A stretch of 32,725 nt of DNA from an uncultured Clostridium sp. (GCA_947427205.1 CANEHB010000021.1:1-32725); one strand, 5' to 3'; counted from the first letter of the stretch, positions 23,976 to 32,725 are shown. Notes: generated from the sequence alone by a model not told the origin. Made by a program: numbers and translations.

Positions 23976-24422
23976 TTGAAAAATAAAATAGTTAGAAGTT
24001 TGATTATTATTATAACTATATTAATTGTAATAGATCAATTAAGTAAATTTTTAATTATATTTCTAGTTCCAGAAGGAATAGGAAATGATTATTTAAAAAT
24101 TGAAACAGTGAAAAATACAGGTATGGCATTTGGATTTAATGAAGGAAATGTTAGAAATATATTTTTAACAATTTTTGTTTTAGCAATAGTTATCAACTTT
24201 ATAAAGAATCAACTAGAAAGACTTGATAAAAAAACAATAATAACATTGTCATTAGTTTTAGCAGGAGGAATTAGTAATTTAATTGATAGATTTTTTAGAG
24301 GTGGAGTTTTAGATTTTATAAAGATATATAAATTTCCAACTTTTAATATAGCTGATTTATATGTAATAATTGGCTGGGTTCTATTAATAATATTTTTAAT
24401 AGATTTTTCAAAGAAAAAATAG
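23976..24422 (+). CDS. lspA: Lipoprotein signal peptidase
   Basis: A 148-residue protein with four membrane spans. It has VIDQLSKF, KNTGMAFG, GGISNLIDRFFRGGVLDFI and FNIADLYVIIG; the two Asp in NLIDR and NIADLY are the catalytic pair of this aspartic peptidase, which removes signal peptides from prolipoproteins after lipidation. The start is TTG 23976 with GGGGG before it; an earlier in-frame TTG at 23946 overlaps the previous gene. Same operon as the genes on both sides. Confidence 0.96.
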   Translation: MKNKIVRSLIIIITILIVIDQLSKFLIIFLVPEGIGNDYLKIETVKNTGMAFGFNEGNVRNIFLTIFVLAIVINFIKNQLERLDKKTIITLSLVLAGGISNLIDRFFRGGVLDFIKIYKFPTFNIADLYVIIGWVLLIIFLIDFSKKK

Positions 24423-24433
24423 AGGTGTAGGAT

Positions 24434-25189
24434 TTGCGAAGTACAGTTAGAATATTAGGTATAGACATAGATAATATTAATATTGAAGAAGCAGGAGAAA
24501 TAACTAAAAATTTAATAGAAGAAAGCAACAAGTCTTGCAAAATTGTAGTAGCTCCAAATACAGAATTCATAATGATGGCTCAAAAAGATGAAGAGTTTTA
24601 TAAAATATTACAAAGTGCAGAACTTGCAACACCAGATAGTGTAGGAGTTATGCTGGGTGGAAAATTTCAAAACAAACCTTTTAAACAAAGAATACCAGGT
24701 CAAGAATATTTTAGAAAAGTTTTAGAAGTTGGACAAAAAGAGAATTGGACCTTTTATTTACTTGGTGGTAGAGGAGAAGTTCCCAAATTTGCAACTGAAA
24801 ATTTAAAGAAAATTTATCCAAATATAAAAATTGTAGGCTATCATGAAGGTTTCTTTGAAGAAGATAGTGAAGAAAAAGTAATACAAGAAATAAGTAATTT
24901 AAAACCTAATGTATTATTTGTTGCAATGGGAGCACCAATTCAGGAAAAATGGATTGCAAAGCATAAAAATGAATTAAAAGTAGATATTGCAGCAGGGCAA
25001 GGTGGTACATTTGATTATGAAGCTGGAAAAGTAAAAAGAGCGCCTAAAATAGTTCAAAAACTATGCATAGAATGGTTGTGGAGATTAATATTAGAACCTT
25101 CAAGAATTTTTAGAATGATTGTATTACCAATTTATTTATTAAAAATTACTTTTACAAAAGATATAACAAAAGGAAAATTTAGCAAATAG
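24434..25189 (+). CDS. WecG/TagA/CpsF family glycosyltransferase (GT26)
   Basis: A 251-residue protein, TTG start with AGAGGTGTAGGA upstream. NTEFIMMAQKDEEFYKILQ, ATPDSVGVMLGG, FYLLGGRGEV, GYHEGFF and FVAMGAPIQEKWI follow the GT26 pattern; the Asp of TPDS is the likely catalytic base. The family transfers ManNAc (TagA) or related sugars onto lipid-linked GlcNAc for wall teichoic acid or capsule. The C-terminal hydrophobic helices should bind the membrane. Twelve base pairs after lspA. Confidence 0.92.
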   Translation: MRSTVRILGIDIDNINIEEAGEITKNLIEESNKSCKIVVAPNTEFIMMAQKDEEFYKILQSAELATPDSVGVMLGGKFQNKPFKQRIPGQEYFRKVLEVGQKENWTFYLLGGRGEVPKFATENLKKIYPNIKIVGYHEGFFEEDSEEKVIQEISNLKPNVLFVAMGAPIQEKWIAKHKNELKVDIAAGQGGTFDYEAGKVKRAPKIVQKLCIEWLWRLILEPSRIFRMIVLPIYLLKITFTKDITKGKFSK

Positions 25190-25199
25190 GGGAAAAATA

Positions 25200-26126
25200 T
25201 TGGAAAAAAAAGATTATAAAATAAATGAAGAATTAGTAGGTATGAGATTAGATAAAGCAGTAAGTTTGAAGGATAATTCTATTTCTAGAGCAAGTGTACA
25301 ACGTCTAATTAATGAGGGAAATATTTTAGTAAATGGAAATAATAGTAAAGCTTCATATAAATTAAATTTAAATGATATAGTAACTATAGATAAAGAAGAA
25401 CCTAAAGAGGTCGAAATTAAACCACAAGATATTCCTTTAGATATAATATATGAAGATAGTGATATATTAGTAGTAAATAAGCAAAAAGGTTTAGTTGTTC
25501 ATCCAGGAAATGGAAATCCAGATGGAACATTAGTTAATGCTATTATGAACAAATGCAAAGATAGTTTATCTGGAATTGGAGGAGAAATTAGACCAGGAAT
25601 TGTACATAGAATAGATAAAGATACATCAGGACTTTTGATTATTGCTAAAAATGATAAGGCTCATATAAATATGAGTGATCAAATAAAAGATCATAAAGTT
25701 AAGAAAACATACATTGCCTTAGTAAGAGGAAAAGTGAAAGAAAATGAAGCAACTATAGATATGCCAATAGGAAGAAGTACAAAAGATAGAACTAAAATGG
25801 CTGTATCGAAAAATGGCAAAAATGCGATAACACATATAAAAGTTATTGAAAGATTTAAAGAATATACATTATTAGAAATAAATATAGAAACAGGTAGGAC
25901 ACATCAAATAAGAGTTCATTTGTCTCAAATAGGTTATCCAATTGTTGGAGATTATGTATATTCGAATGGAAAAAATCCATTTGGAGTAGAAGGACAAATG
26001 TTACATAGTGAAAAACTAGAATTTAAGCATCCAATTACTGATAAAGAAATGAAGTTAGAGGCAAAATTGCCAGAATATTTTGAAAAAGTATTAGAGGAGC
26101 TAAGAAAGGAAAATAAAGGTAACTAA
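25200..26126 (+). CDS. RluD-family pseudouridine synthase
   Basis: A 308-residue protein with an N-terminal S4 RNA-binding domain (about 13-60) and a catalytic domain with IVHRIDKDTSGLLIIAKND, in which the Asp of RIDKDTSG is the nucleophile. ETGRTHQIRVHLSQIGYPIVGD is the RluA/C/D signature. It probably modifies uridines in 23S rRNA. Starts at TTG behind GGGG and overlaps the next gene by one base (TAATG), so the two are translationally coupled. Confidence 0.94.
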   Translation: MEKKDYKINEELVGMRLDKAVSLKDNSISRASVQRLINEGNILVNGNNSKASYKLNLNDIVTIDKEEPKEVEIKPQDIPLDIIYEDSDILVVNKQKGLVVHPGNGNPDGTLVNAIMNKCKDSLSGIGGEIRPGIVHRIDKDTSGLLIIAKNDKAHINMSDQIKDHKVKKTYIALVRGKVKENEATIDMPIGRSTKDRTKMAVSKNGKNAITHIKVIERFKEYTLLEINIETGRTHQIRVHLSQIGYPIVGDYVYSNGKNPFGVEGQMLHSEKLEFKHPITDKEMKLEAKLPEYFEKVLEELRKENKGN

Positions 26127-26842
26127 TGGAAGAAATAAGACTACAAAAGTATTTAGCTCAAATAGGAATAGCCTCTCGTAGAAAATGCGAAGAACTAATA
26201 TTAGATGGTAAAATACTGGTTAATGGAGAAAAGGTGGAGCTTGGAAGAAAAGTAAATCCAGAAAAAGACAAAATAGAATATTTAGGGAAAATAGTAAAAT
26301 TAGAAAAAAAAGATTATACTTATATATTATTAAATAAACCTATTGGAGTAGTAACAACAGCTAATGATCAATTTGATAGACAAACAGTTCTTGATTTGAT
26401 AAAAACAGATAAAAGAATTGTTCCTGTAGGAAGGCTAGATATGTATACATCAGGAGCATTAATTTTAACAGATGATGGAGACTTTATATATAAAGTAACA
26501 CATCCAAAACATGAAATAACAAAAACTTATACAGTAACAGTAATTGGAATAGTTGCAGAAGATGATATAGAAAAGCTAAAATCAGGTATTAAAATTGATG
26601 AAGAATATGTAACTAAACCAGCAAATGTCAGAATTTTAAAAATAGATAACGATAAAAAAATATCAAGAGTAGAAATTACAATACATGAAGGAAAAAATAG
26701 ACAAGTTAGAAAAATGTGTGAAGCGATAGGAAAAAAGGTTATTGCGCTCCATAGAGCAAAAATAGGGAACATAGGAGTAAAAGATTTAAAAATAGGAACT
26801 TGGAGATATTTAACTAAAGAAGAAGTAAATAAATTAATTTAA
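26126..26842 (+). CDS. RluB/RsuA-family pseudouridine synthase
   Basis: A 238-residue protein: S4 domain (RLQKYLAQIGIASRRKCEELI, 4-24), then LLNKPIGVVTT, VGRLDMYTSGALILTDDGDF (catalytic Asp in GRLD) and EGKNRQVRKMCEAIGKKVIALHR, as in RluB/RluE/RsuA. Likely rRNA target. It starts on the stop codon of the RluD-family gene. Confidence 0.94.
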   Translation: MEEIRLQKYLAQIGIASRRKCEELILDGKILVNGEKVELGRKVNPEKDKIEYLGKIVKLEKKDYTYILLNKPIGVVTTANDQFDRQTVLDLIKTDKRIVPVGRLDMYTSGALILTDDGDFIYKVTHPKHEITKTYTVTVIGIVAEDDIEKLKSGIKIDEEYVTKPANVRILKIDNDKKISRVEITIHEGKNRQVRKMCEAIGKKVIALHRAKIGNIGVKDLKIGTWRYLTKEEVNKLI

Positions 26843-26872
26843 TAAATTTGAATATACGAAAGAGGTAGAAAA

Positions 26873-27679
26873 ATGGAATATCAAAAATTTATTCCAGAAG
26901 GATGGTTAGACACAAAAGATGAATTAGATAGGAGTTTAATTCAATCAGCATTTTCAGATGGACAAATACTGCAAGGAATAGTAAATACTTGTGATTCAGA
27001 TTTTAATTTACATATAGATTTAGGTAATAACATAAAAGGAATAATTCCAAGAAATGAATTAGAAGCTATAAATGTAGATGAATTTGGATTCTGTAATCCT
27101 AGTATTTGTAAAAATAAAGTTAATAATTTTGTTCAATTTAAGGTAAAAGAAATAAATGATACTACTAATAATGTTATCCTTTCAAGAAAGAGTGTTCAAC
27201 AAGAGGCATTAAATTGGTTAAAAACAAATCTGCAACCAGGCATGGTAGTAAATGGAATAGTTAAAAATATAAGAAAATTCGGTGCTTTTGTAGAAATAGG
27301 TGGAGGAATAGTTGGACTACTTCATATAGAAGACATTTCAGTTTCAAGAATAAAATCACCAGAAGAACGATTTAGTATTGGACAAAAAATTAATGTTATG
27401 ATAAAATCTATTGACAACGAAAATAACAAGGTTGTTTTATCATATAAAGAATTACTTGGAGATTGGGAAGAAAATATAAAAGAATACAATGAAAAAACTG
27501 TTGTTGAAGGTACTGTAAAGGAAGCAGATAAATATAAAAACGGGATTTTTATTGAACTGAAGCCTAATTTAGTTGGTTTAGCAGAATATAAAGAAGGCTT
27601 AGAATATGGACAAAGAGTAAATGTTTATATAAAAAAAATTATAAAAGATAGAAAAAAAATTAAACTTTTAATTATTTAA
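26873..27679 (+). CDS. S1-domain RNA-binding protein
   Basis: A 268-residue protein with three S1-like OB repeats: about 30-100 (degenerate), 117-185 (best: GMVVNGIVKNIRKFGAFVEI and GLLHIEDIS), and 205-268 (truncated). It is a small relative of ribosomal protein S1 (which usually has four to six domains). It probably binds mRNA or rRNA; the position right after two pseudouridine synthases fits an RNA-processing theme. AAAGAGGT precedes the ATG. Confidence 0.85.
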   Translation: MEYQKFIPEGWLDTKDELDRSLIQSAFSDGQILQGIVNTCDSDFNLHIDLGNNIKGIIPRNELEAINVDEFGFCNPSICKNKVNNFVQFKVKEINDTTNNVILSRKSVQQEALNWLKTNLQPGMVVNGIVKNIRKFGAFVEIGGGIVGLLHIEDISVSRIKSPEERFSIGQKINVMIKSIDNENNKVVLSYKELLGDWEENIKEYNEKTVVEGTVKEADKYKNGIFIELKPNLVGLAEYKEGLEYGQRVNVYIKKIIKDRKKIKLLII

Positions 27680-27693
27680 GGAGGTTTTAGAAA

Positions 27694-28629
27694 ATGGTAG
27701 ATGATGAGCAAATAAAAACTACCGTTTCTCCATTCGCTATTAGAGAGGGAGAAATAAAAACATTTGATGGAAAGGATGGATATGTATCTATCAATCAGAT
27801 TATTCACAAAATTAATTTAGGACATATATCAGATGTGCATTTCAAAATACTAGACTTAGTAAATGAATTTGAATTTTTAACTTCAAGACAGATTTATCAA
27901 ATGCTTGTACACAGAGGAGTTGAAATAAAATCTCAAGATAAATTAAATACTAAGTTAGATCAATTAGTTAAAACAAAAATTTTAACAAGATATTATTTTA
28001 CTTCAGAAGAAGGAAAAGGTATATATAGAGTTTACTGTATGGAAAAGATGGGTAAATATTTACTAAATTCTAAAGAAGTAGAATGTAAATGGCAACCTAC
28101 TGATAATACAAAACCAGTAGCTCTAATAAAAAAGAGATTAGCAGGAAATCAAGTTATTGTTGCTTATATGAGAAAGGCAAAAAACTTTGATTCATATAAA
28201 GTTAAACCAAATATAACTGCAAAAATGGCAGGAAAATCATTTAAATGTCATGGAGAAGTTAAGATTTCTAAAGCTGGAAAATCATTAAGTTTAATTTTCG
28301 AATGTGTTAGAAGAGAAGATGATTGGCAAACAAAATTTGTAGAAAGAATGAGATTATATAAAGACTTTTTAGAGAATTTTGTTCAATTTGATTCTGGATA
28401 TGAAGCAAGACCACAGCTTATTTTAGTTTGTGAAGATGAAAAGCATATGGTAGAAACATTTAAAGAAATTATAAAAAATGATTTAGATTTAGGGAAAATT
28501 AAAGTTTATTTTACTACAGATTTAAAACAAAATGCAGGTTCATTAGAAAAATCATTAACTGAATTTACAAAAAGCGAATCAACAGGAAAATTTGTAGCTA
28601 AAAATGTAGAATTTAAAATATTAGAATAA
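27694..28629 (+). CDS. Winged-helix protein, replication-relaxation-like
   Basis: A 311-residue protein. Residues about 45-130 look like a winged helix (ILDLVNEFEFLTSRQIYQML, then LDQLVKTKILTRYYF). The C-terminal half has a SLIFECVRREDDWQTKFVERM segment and RPQLILVCEDEKH, reminiscent of replication-relaxation family proteins, which combine such a DNA-binding part with a nuclease-like fold. This match is by overall pattern only. AAGGAGG precedes the ATG. Last gene of the 22.2-28.6 kb string, before a strong terminator. Confidence 0.6.
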   Translation: MVDDEQIKTTVSPFAIREGEIKTFDGKDGYVSINQIIHKINLGHISDVHFKILDLVNEFEFLTSRQIYQMLVHRGVEIKSQDKLNTKLDQLVKTKILTRYYFTSEEGKGIYRVYCMEKMGKYLLNSKEVECKWQPTDNTKPVALIKKRLAGNQVIVAYMRKAKNFDSYKVKPNITAKMAGKSFKCHGEVKISKAGKSLSLIFECVRREDDWQTKFVERMRLYKDFLENFVQFDSGYEARPQLILVCEDEKHMVETFKEIIKNDLDLGKIKVYFTTDLKQNAGSLEKSLTEFTKSESTGKFVAKNVEFKILE

Positions 28630-28643
28630 AAGAATGTATGTGT

Positions 28644-28690
28644 AAGGAGTGCTTCCAATAATGACAATTATTGGTAAGGTACTCCTTTTG
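28644..28690 (+). terminator. Terminator of the 22.2-28.6 kb operon
   Basis: AAGGAGT (28644-28650) pairs with ACTCCTT (28681-28687), and CCAATAAT with ATTATTGG inside, followed by TTTT. The stretch 28691-28838 is AT-rich with no clear promoter match. Confidence 0.82.
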
Positions 28691-28838
28691 ACTAGTATTA
28701 TTTTAAATACTTTGAAGCTAAATTTAATTATTAATATAATGATAAAGACAATGATTATAAATTATATGAGTATAAAGATATATTTATTTTATATAGAATA
28801 ATAATTTTAATATAATATAGTTTGGAGAGAAAAATAAT

Positions 28839-29378
28839 ATGGGGAAAGTATTAAAAGTAAGAGAAGTTGGAGATCCTATTTTATCTATAAAATGTAAAGA
28901 AGTAGATATAAAAAACATTAATCAAGAAATTCTAGATGAAATTGATGATTTAAAGGAAACATTAAATTTTACAGAAGGTTTTGGAATTGCAGCACCACAA
29001 GCAGGAATTAATCGAAGAATAGTAATTATTAAAGTAGATAAAGAAAAATGTACATATAAAGATTGTGAAGAAGTACCAACTACAGTAATGATAAATCCAA
29101 CATGGAAAAAATTATCAGAAGAAAAAGCAATTGAATTTGAAGGCTGCTTAAGTGTTCCATATATAAGAGGAAAAGTAGAAAGATATACAAATATTGAAGT
29201 TACATATTATAATGAGAAAGGCGAAAAAATTACAAAGCAATTAAAAGGATTTACAGCAAGAGATGTACAACACGAGTGCGAACATTTAGATGGAATAGTA
29301 TTTTTGGAAAAAGTGAAAGAACATAATGGATTTGCAACTAAAGAAATGATAAATAAATTTAATTTAAAAGAAGAATAA
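28839..29378 (+). CDS. def: Peptide deformylase
   Basis: A 179-residue protein with the three family motifs: GFGIAAPQAG (about 47-56), EGCLSVP (about 106-112) and QHECEHLDG (about 147-155); the Cys of motif 2 and two His of motif 3 hold the metal, and the Glu is catalytic. It removes the formyl group from nascent proteins. Motif 3 has Glu where Asp is common (HECEH for HExDH), a mild variant. GGAGAG precedes the ATG. Confidence 0.95.
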   Translation: MGKVLKVREVGDPILSIKCKEVDIKNINQEILDEIDDLKETLNFTEGFGIAAPQAGINRRIVIIKVDKEKCTYKDCEEVPTTVMINPTWKKLSEEKAIEFEGCLSVPYIRGKVERYTNIEVTYYNEKGEKITKQLKGFTARDVQHECEHLDGIVFLEKVKEHNGFATKEMINKFNLKEE

Positions 29379-29420
29379 AGTGAAATTAAATTTAGAAGTG
29401 AAGATAATAAATAACATATA

Positions 29421-29503
29421 AAAATAGCAGAGTATCTGAATGAACTGAACCTCAAAAGTGTCTAACTTTTTGGGCTTAGTTCATATCTTTTATCTGCTAT
29501 TTT
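29421..29503 (+). terminator. Long interrupted hairpin after def
   Basis: Outer arms AAAATAGCAGA and TCTGCTATTTT enclose a second imperfect palindrome (29440-29482) beginning TGAACTGAACC and ending TTAGTTCA. It functions plausibly as the def terminator. The inner palindrome resembles an insertion-sequence end (see findings). Confidence 0.7.
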
Positions 29504-29623
29504 ATATTATACAAATGAAAAACGACGACATTTGCAAGTAATTTTGTCTTTTTATATTAAATATTATCACTATTATTTCTTAATATTTGTGTTATAAGTG
29601 TTTCAAATTTTTTTAGGAAAATT

Positions 29624-30217
29624 TTATTCTGTAATTAATTTTCTAATTGTTTCATATAAATATGGTTTGTATTCTTCTATAGGAAGTGGCTCATTATATA
29701 AAATAGAATTGAAACAAGTAGAACTTACAAGTTCTATAATCATAAATAGTGTAACATCAGGGTTTTTTAATTTTATATTGTTTTCTTTAATACCTTTTAA
29801 AAATAAATTATAAATTCCATCTTCTTTATTTTCAGTTTCTTCATATATTTTTTTAACAGTTTGACTATAAATGCCCCAAGATAAATTTTTAGATATGAAC
29901 TTTAACAAAATAGGGTTCTTTTTTAATTCATTTATAACATAATTTACTATAAAAATAATTTGATCAGTTAAATTATTAATGTTATCTTTTCTCAGATTTG
30001 TTAAAGCATCATAAAAAAGTTTATGTGACTTTTTCGCAATTAGAATGTCTCTTATCTCATATTTATCTTTAAAATATAAATAAAAAGTACCTTTTCCAAC
30101 ATCTGCATTATCAACTATTTCTTGAATAGAAGTATCTTTAATACCTTTTTCTGTAAATAATTTAAAAGCTGTATTTAATAGTCTGGATTCTTTGTTTTCT
30201 GTTTCATTATTTTTCAT
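29624..30217 (-). CDS. TetR-family repressor
   Basis: A 197-residue protein. The N-terminal HTH is typical: LLNTAFKLFTEKGIKDTSIQEI, then VGKGTFYLYFKDKYEI (about 40-55). The C-terminal ligand domain is unremarkable. It is divergent from the MMPL exporter gene, and three TGAC-N5-GTCA palindromes lie between, so it most likely represses both itself and the exporter until a ligand binds. AAAGGAA precedes the ATG. Confidence 0.92.
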   Translation of the reverse strand: MKNNETENKESRLLNTAFKLFTEKGIKDTSIQEIVDNADVGKGTFYLYFKDKYEIRDILIAKKSHKLFYDALTNLRKDNINNLTDQIIFIVNYVINELKKNPILLKFISKNLSWGIYSQTVKKIYEETENKEDGIYNLFLKGIKENNIKLKNPDVTLFMIIELVSSTCFNSILYNEPLPIEEYKPYLYETIRKLITE

Positions 30218-30313
30218 ATTACAATTCCTTTCATAGAAATGAAGATAATGCTAAATATTTTGTTAGAATAATACTTATTTTAATTATCTTCTAGAATTAT
30301 TATGTCATAAAAA

Positions 30314-30326
30314 TGACTTTTAGTCA
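30314..30326. promoter_or_regulatory. TetR operator 1, TGACTTTTAGTCA
   Basis: First of three TGAC(T/C)-N3-(A/G)GTCA palindromes in the divergent region; nearest the tetR gene. Confidence 0.7.
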
Positions 30327-30344
30327 ATAAAATATAAAAAAGTA

Positions 30345-30373
30345 TTGACTAATGGTCAGAATGAGAGTATAAT
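30345..30373 (+). promoter_or_regulatory. Promoter of the MMPL exporter gene
   Basis: TTGACT (30345-30350) and TATAAT (30368-30373), 17-bp spacing. Operator 2 covers the -35 and operator 3 lies just past the start of transcription. Confidence 0.85.
30346..30358. promoter_or_regulatory. TetR operator 2, TGACTAATGGTCA
   Basis: It overlaps the -35 of the exporter promoter by five bases, so binding would block RNA polymerase. Confidence 0.8.
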
Positions 30374-30381
30374 ATCTAAAG

Positions 30382-30394
30382 TGACCAATGGTCA
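30382..30394. promoter_or_regulatory. TetR operator 3, TGACCAATGGTCA
   Basis: A near-perfect palindrome, 36 bp from operator 2 and 8 bp past the -10. Shares ATGGTCA with operator 2. Confidence 0.8.
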
Positions 30395-30416
30395 TAAAAT
30401 TCAAGGGAGGTAACAA

Positions 30417-32486
30417 ATGGAAAAGTTTGGTGAAATTATATGCAAATATAGAAAAATAATTTTAATAATAGCTTTAATACTATTAATCCCATCTATAATA
30501 GGAATTAAATTAACCAGAATAAACTATGATATATTAGTATATTTACCAGATAATATAGAAACGATTAAAGGTGAAAATATATTATCAGAAGAATTTAATA
30601 TGGGTGCTTTCTCAATTATAATTTTAGATAATATGCCTACAAAAGAGATTTTAAAATTAGAAGACGAAATAAAAAAAATAGATAATGTAGAAATGGTAGG
30701 GAGTATAGCAGATATTTTAGGAACTAGTATACCAATAGAAATGTTACCAGATGATATAAAAGATGTAGCTTATAAAGAGAATTCTACAATAATGATGGTA
30801 ACTTTTAAAGAAGCAATATCTTCTGATGAGACATTAAAAACAATAGAAACTTTAAGAGAAATCACAGATGAAAGATGTAAGATAAGTGGTATGTCTGCAA
30901 TTGTTTTAGATACAAGAGATTTATCTAATTCAGAAGTAGTAATTTATGTTGTTATATCTGTTATATTCTGTTTTGCAATTTTGCAAATAGCGTTAGACTC
31001 ATATATAGCGCCACTTTTATTACTTTTAAATATAGGAATTGCAATTCTTTATAATATGGGGAGTAATATATTACTTGGAGAAACTTCTTATATAACAAAA
31101 GCAATTAGTGCAGTTTTACAATTAGGTGTTACAATGGATTTTGCAATTTTCTTATATCATAGCTATATGCAAGAAAAAGATTGCAATCAAGATATAGAAA
31201 AAGCAATGTCTACTGCAATTTCAAAAACTTTAGTTTCTGTAGTAGGAAGCTCATTAACAACAATAGCAGGATTTTTAGCATTATGTAGTATGGATTTAAC
31301 ACTTGGAAAAGATATTGGGTTAGTAATGGCAAAAGGTGTATTTTTAGGAGTTGTTTGTGTAGTAACAGTTTTGCCAAGCATGATACTTGAATTAAATATA
31401 TTAATTGAGAAAACTAAACATAAAGAAGTTATGCCTAAATTTACAAAATTAAAAGAATTTACAATTAAACACTATAGGCTAACAATTATAATATTTTTAA
31501 TTATATTACCAATAGCTTTTTATGGATATAAAAATACAGATATATATTATAACTTAGATAAATCATTACCAAAAACTCTTCAAAGTATAACTGCAAATAC
31601 AGAATTAAAAGAGAAATTTAATATGGTATCAACAGAGATTGTTTTGTTAGATAAAAATATATCTAACGAGAGAATAAATGAAATGCTTGATAAAATAGAA
31701 GCATTAGATGGAATTGAATGGACATTAAGTTTATCTAAAATTGCAGATTTAGGTATTCCAAAAGAAATGTTGCCAGATGATTTATTAAGTAAAGTAGAAA
31801 ATGATAAATATCAATTAGTAATCTTAAATTCAAGTTATGAAATGGCAACAAATGAATTAAATGATCAAGTTGATGAAGTAAATGCTATTTTGAAAGAATA
31901 TGATGAAAATGCAATACTTGCTGGTGAAGGACCTTTAATGAAAGATTTAGTTGAGATAAGTGATCATGATTTTAATAGTGTTAATACTGTTTCAATAGGA
32001 ATTATATTCATACTTATGATATTAGTGTTAAAATCTATTTCATTACCAATTATATTAATTTGTGTTATAGAGTTTGCTATATTTATTAATATGGGAATTC
32101 CTTATTATACCAATACAATATTACCTTTTATAGCATCTATTGTTATTGGAACAATTCAATTAGGAGCAACAATAGATTATGCAATTTTAATAACTACAAA
32201 ATATGTTACTGCAAGAAAAGAAGGAAAAAATAAAGAAGAATCAATTGATGTAGCATTAGAGACATCAATAAGTTCTATAGCAGTAAGTGGACTTTGTTTC
32301 TTTGGAGCAACTTTTGGTGTTGGTGTTTATTCAAAAATAGAAATGATAGGTTCATTGTGCACATTAATGTCAAGGGGAGCAATTGTTAGTATGTTTACTG
32401 TAGTTCTTGTATTACCAGCATTTTTATTATTATTTGATAAAATAATTTGCAAGACAACATCTAAAATGACTAAGTTAAAAAATTGA
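30417..32486 (+). CDS. MMPL/RND-family exporter
   Basis: A 689-residue protein of two similar halves, each with one N-terminal span, a soluble domain and five spans (about 12 spans total). The first half ends near residue 335, and the second begins with HYRLTIIIFLIILPIAFYGY. LQLGVTMDFAIFLYHSY and IQLGATIDYAILITTKY hold the conserved Asp of each half used in proton coupling, as in MMPL proteins. The soluble domains repeat the ADILGTSIPIEMLPDD / ADLGIPKEMLPDD pattern, showing internal duplication. Likely exports a lipid or toxic compound; controlled by the divergent TetR. GGGAGG precedes the ATG. Confidence 0.92.
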   Translation: MEKFGEIICKYRKIILIIALILLIPSIIGIKLTRINYDILVYLPDNIETIKGENILSEEFNMGAFSIIILDNMPTKEILKLEDEIKKIDNVEMVGSIADILGTSIPIEMLPDDIKDVAYKENSTIMMVTFKEAISSDETLKTIETLREITDERCKISGMSAIVLDTRDLSNSEVVIYVVISVIFCFAILQIALDSYIAPLLLLLNIGIAILYNMGSNILLGETSYITKAISAVLQLGVTMDFAIFLYHSYMQEKDCNQDIEKAMSTAISKTLVSVVGSSLTTIAGFLALCSMDLTLGKDIGLVMAKGVFLGVVCVVTVLPSMILELNILIEKTKHKEVMPKFTKLKEFTIKHYRLTIIIFLIILPIAFYGYKNTDIYYNLDKSLPKTLQSITANTELKEKFNMVSTEIVLLDKNISNERINEMLDKIEALDGIEWTLSLSKIADLGIPKEMLPDDLLSKVENDKYQLVILNSSYEMATNELNDQVDEVNAILKEYDENAILAGEGPLMKDLVEISDHDFNSVNTVSIGIIFILMILVLKSISLPIILICVIEFAIFINMGIPYYTNTILPFIASIVIGTIQLGATIDYAILITTKYVTARKEGKNKEESIDVALETSISSIAVSGLCFFGATFGVGVYSKIEMIGSLCTLMSRGAIVSMFTVVLVLPAFLLLFDKIICKTTSKMTKLKN

Positions 32487-32501
32487 TATTAAAATGAAAA
32501 T

Positions 32502-32618
32502 GTTATTTATAGTCAAAGCTATGAAAGTAAAATATTATTTGTGATATAAAGCTATGAAAATAAATTAAAGTAAAATATTATTTATGATATAAAGATATGA
32601 AAGTAAATTAAAGTGAAG
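32502..32618 (+). repeat. Degenerate tandem repeats, about 44 bp, after the exporter gene
   Basis: Units at about 32533-32575 and 32577-32618 share most bases (TATTATTT-TGATATAAAG-TATGAAA-TAAATTAAAG pattern), with a partial unit at 32502-32532. The remaining bases to 32725 hold a small TAATCTA/TAGATTA inverted repeat and no gene. Confidence 0.7.
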
Positions 32619-32725
32619 AATTTATATTATTAAGTACAATATAAAAATATTAAATATTTATAAAAAAATGTGGTAGTGTAAAGTAATCTATGAAAAAGTA
32701 GATTATGAAAAAATTATCTAAAACT

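Noticed and set aside
1..32725. CRISPR arrays, tRNA or rRNA genes
   Set aside because: I saw no regularly spaced repeats with unique spacers and no tRNA- or rRNA-like conserved stretches.

Overview
The window looks like chromosomal DNA from a very AT-rich, low-GC Gram-positive anaerobe (Clostridia-like, probably an uncultured gut lineage; this placement is inference). Supporting signs are AGA as the dominant arginine codon, many TTG starts behind strong AGGAGG-type ribosome binding sites, a yybP-ykoY manganese riboswitch upstream of mntP, an rplM-rpsI operon, and an lspA/tagA/rluD/rluB gene string.

Layout. 1-4.7 kb is an accessory, defence-like region: two DUF4160-DUF2442 gene pairs lie as direct repeats on either side of a membrane-anchored KAP-type P-loop NTPase, followed by a VbhA-like antitoxin and a Fic AMP-transferase. 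4.7-7.1 kb holds a cytoplasmic GH30 glycosidase and riboswitch-controlled mntP. 7.1-9.05 kb is a compositionally foreign block: a T/HxGH nucleotidyltransferase and two small membrane proteins, with strong hairpins. 9.05-15 kb holds rplM-rpsI, an M20 amidohydrolase, ruvA, rarA and two half-size TauE/SafE permeases. 15-19 kb holds small proteins and a murL-murD2 pair for alternative D-glutamate entry into peptidoglycan. 19-22 kb holds a two-OB-fold SSB and a Na/Pi cotransporter. 22-28.6 kb is one long co-directional operon (GT-C membrane protein, lspA, tagA, rluD, rluB-like, S1 protein, winged-helix protein). 28.8 kb to the end holds def and a TetR/MMPL pair with clear operators.

Main discovery candidate. 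Three unrelated genes (fic, the M20 amidohydrolase and murD2) are each broken by exactly one extra C, and in all three the extra C creates an in-frame CGG codon directly before an A. Skipping the C gives a GGA glycine codon and restores the conserved protein (Fic N-terminus MKDPY..ENGILKNKLG; M20 D..GN.CG; MurD of normal length 453 aa). By eye I find no other in-frame CGG in the native-composition genes. The only other in-frame CGG codons (three) are in the foreign-looking block, where CGG must be plain arginine. This suggests that CGG is an unassigned or starved codon in this organism and acts as a +1 frameshift signal, CGG-A read as (C)GGA. The idea is testable by a genome-wide CGG census, a tRNA-Arg(CCG) search and peptide data.
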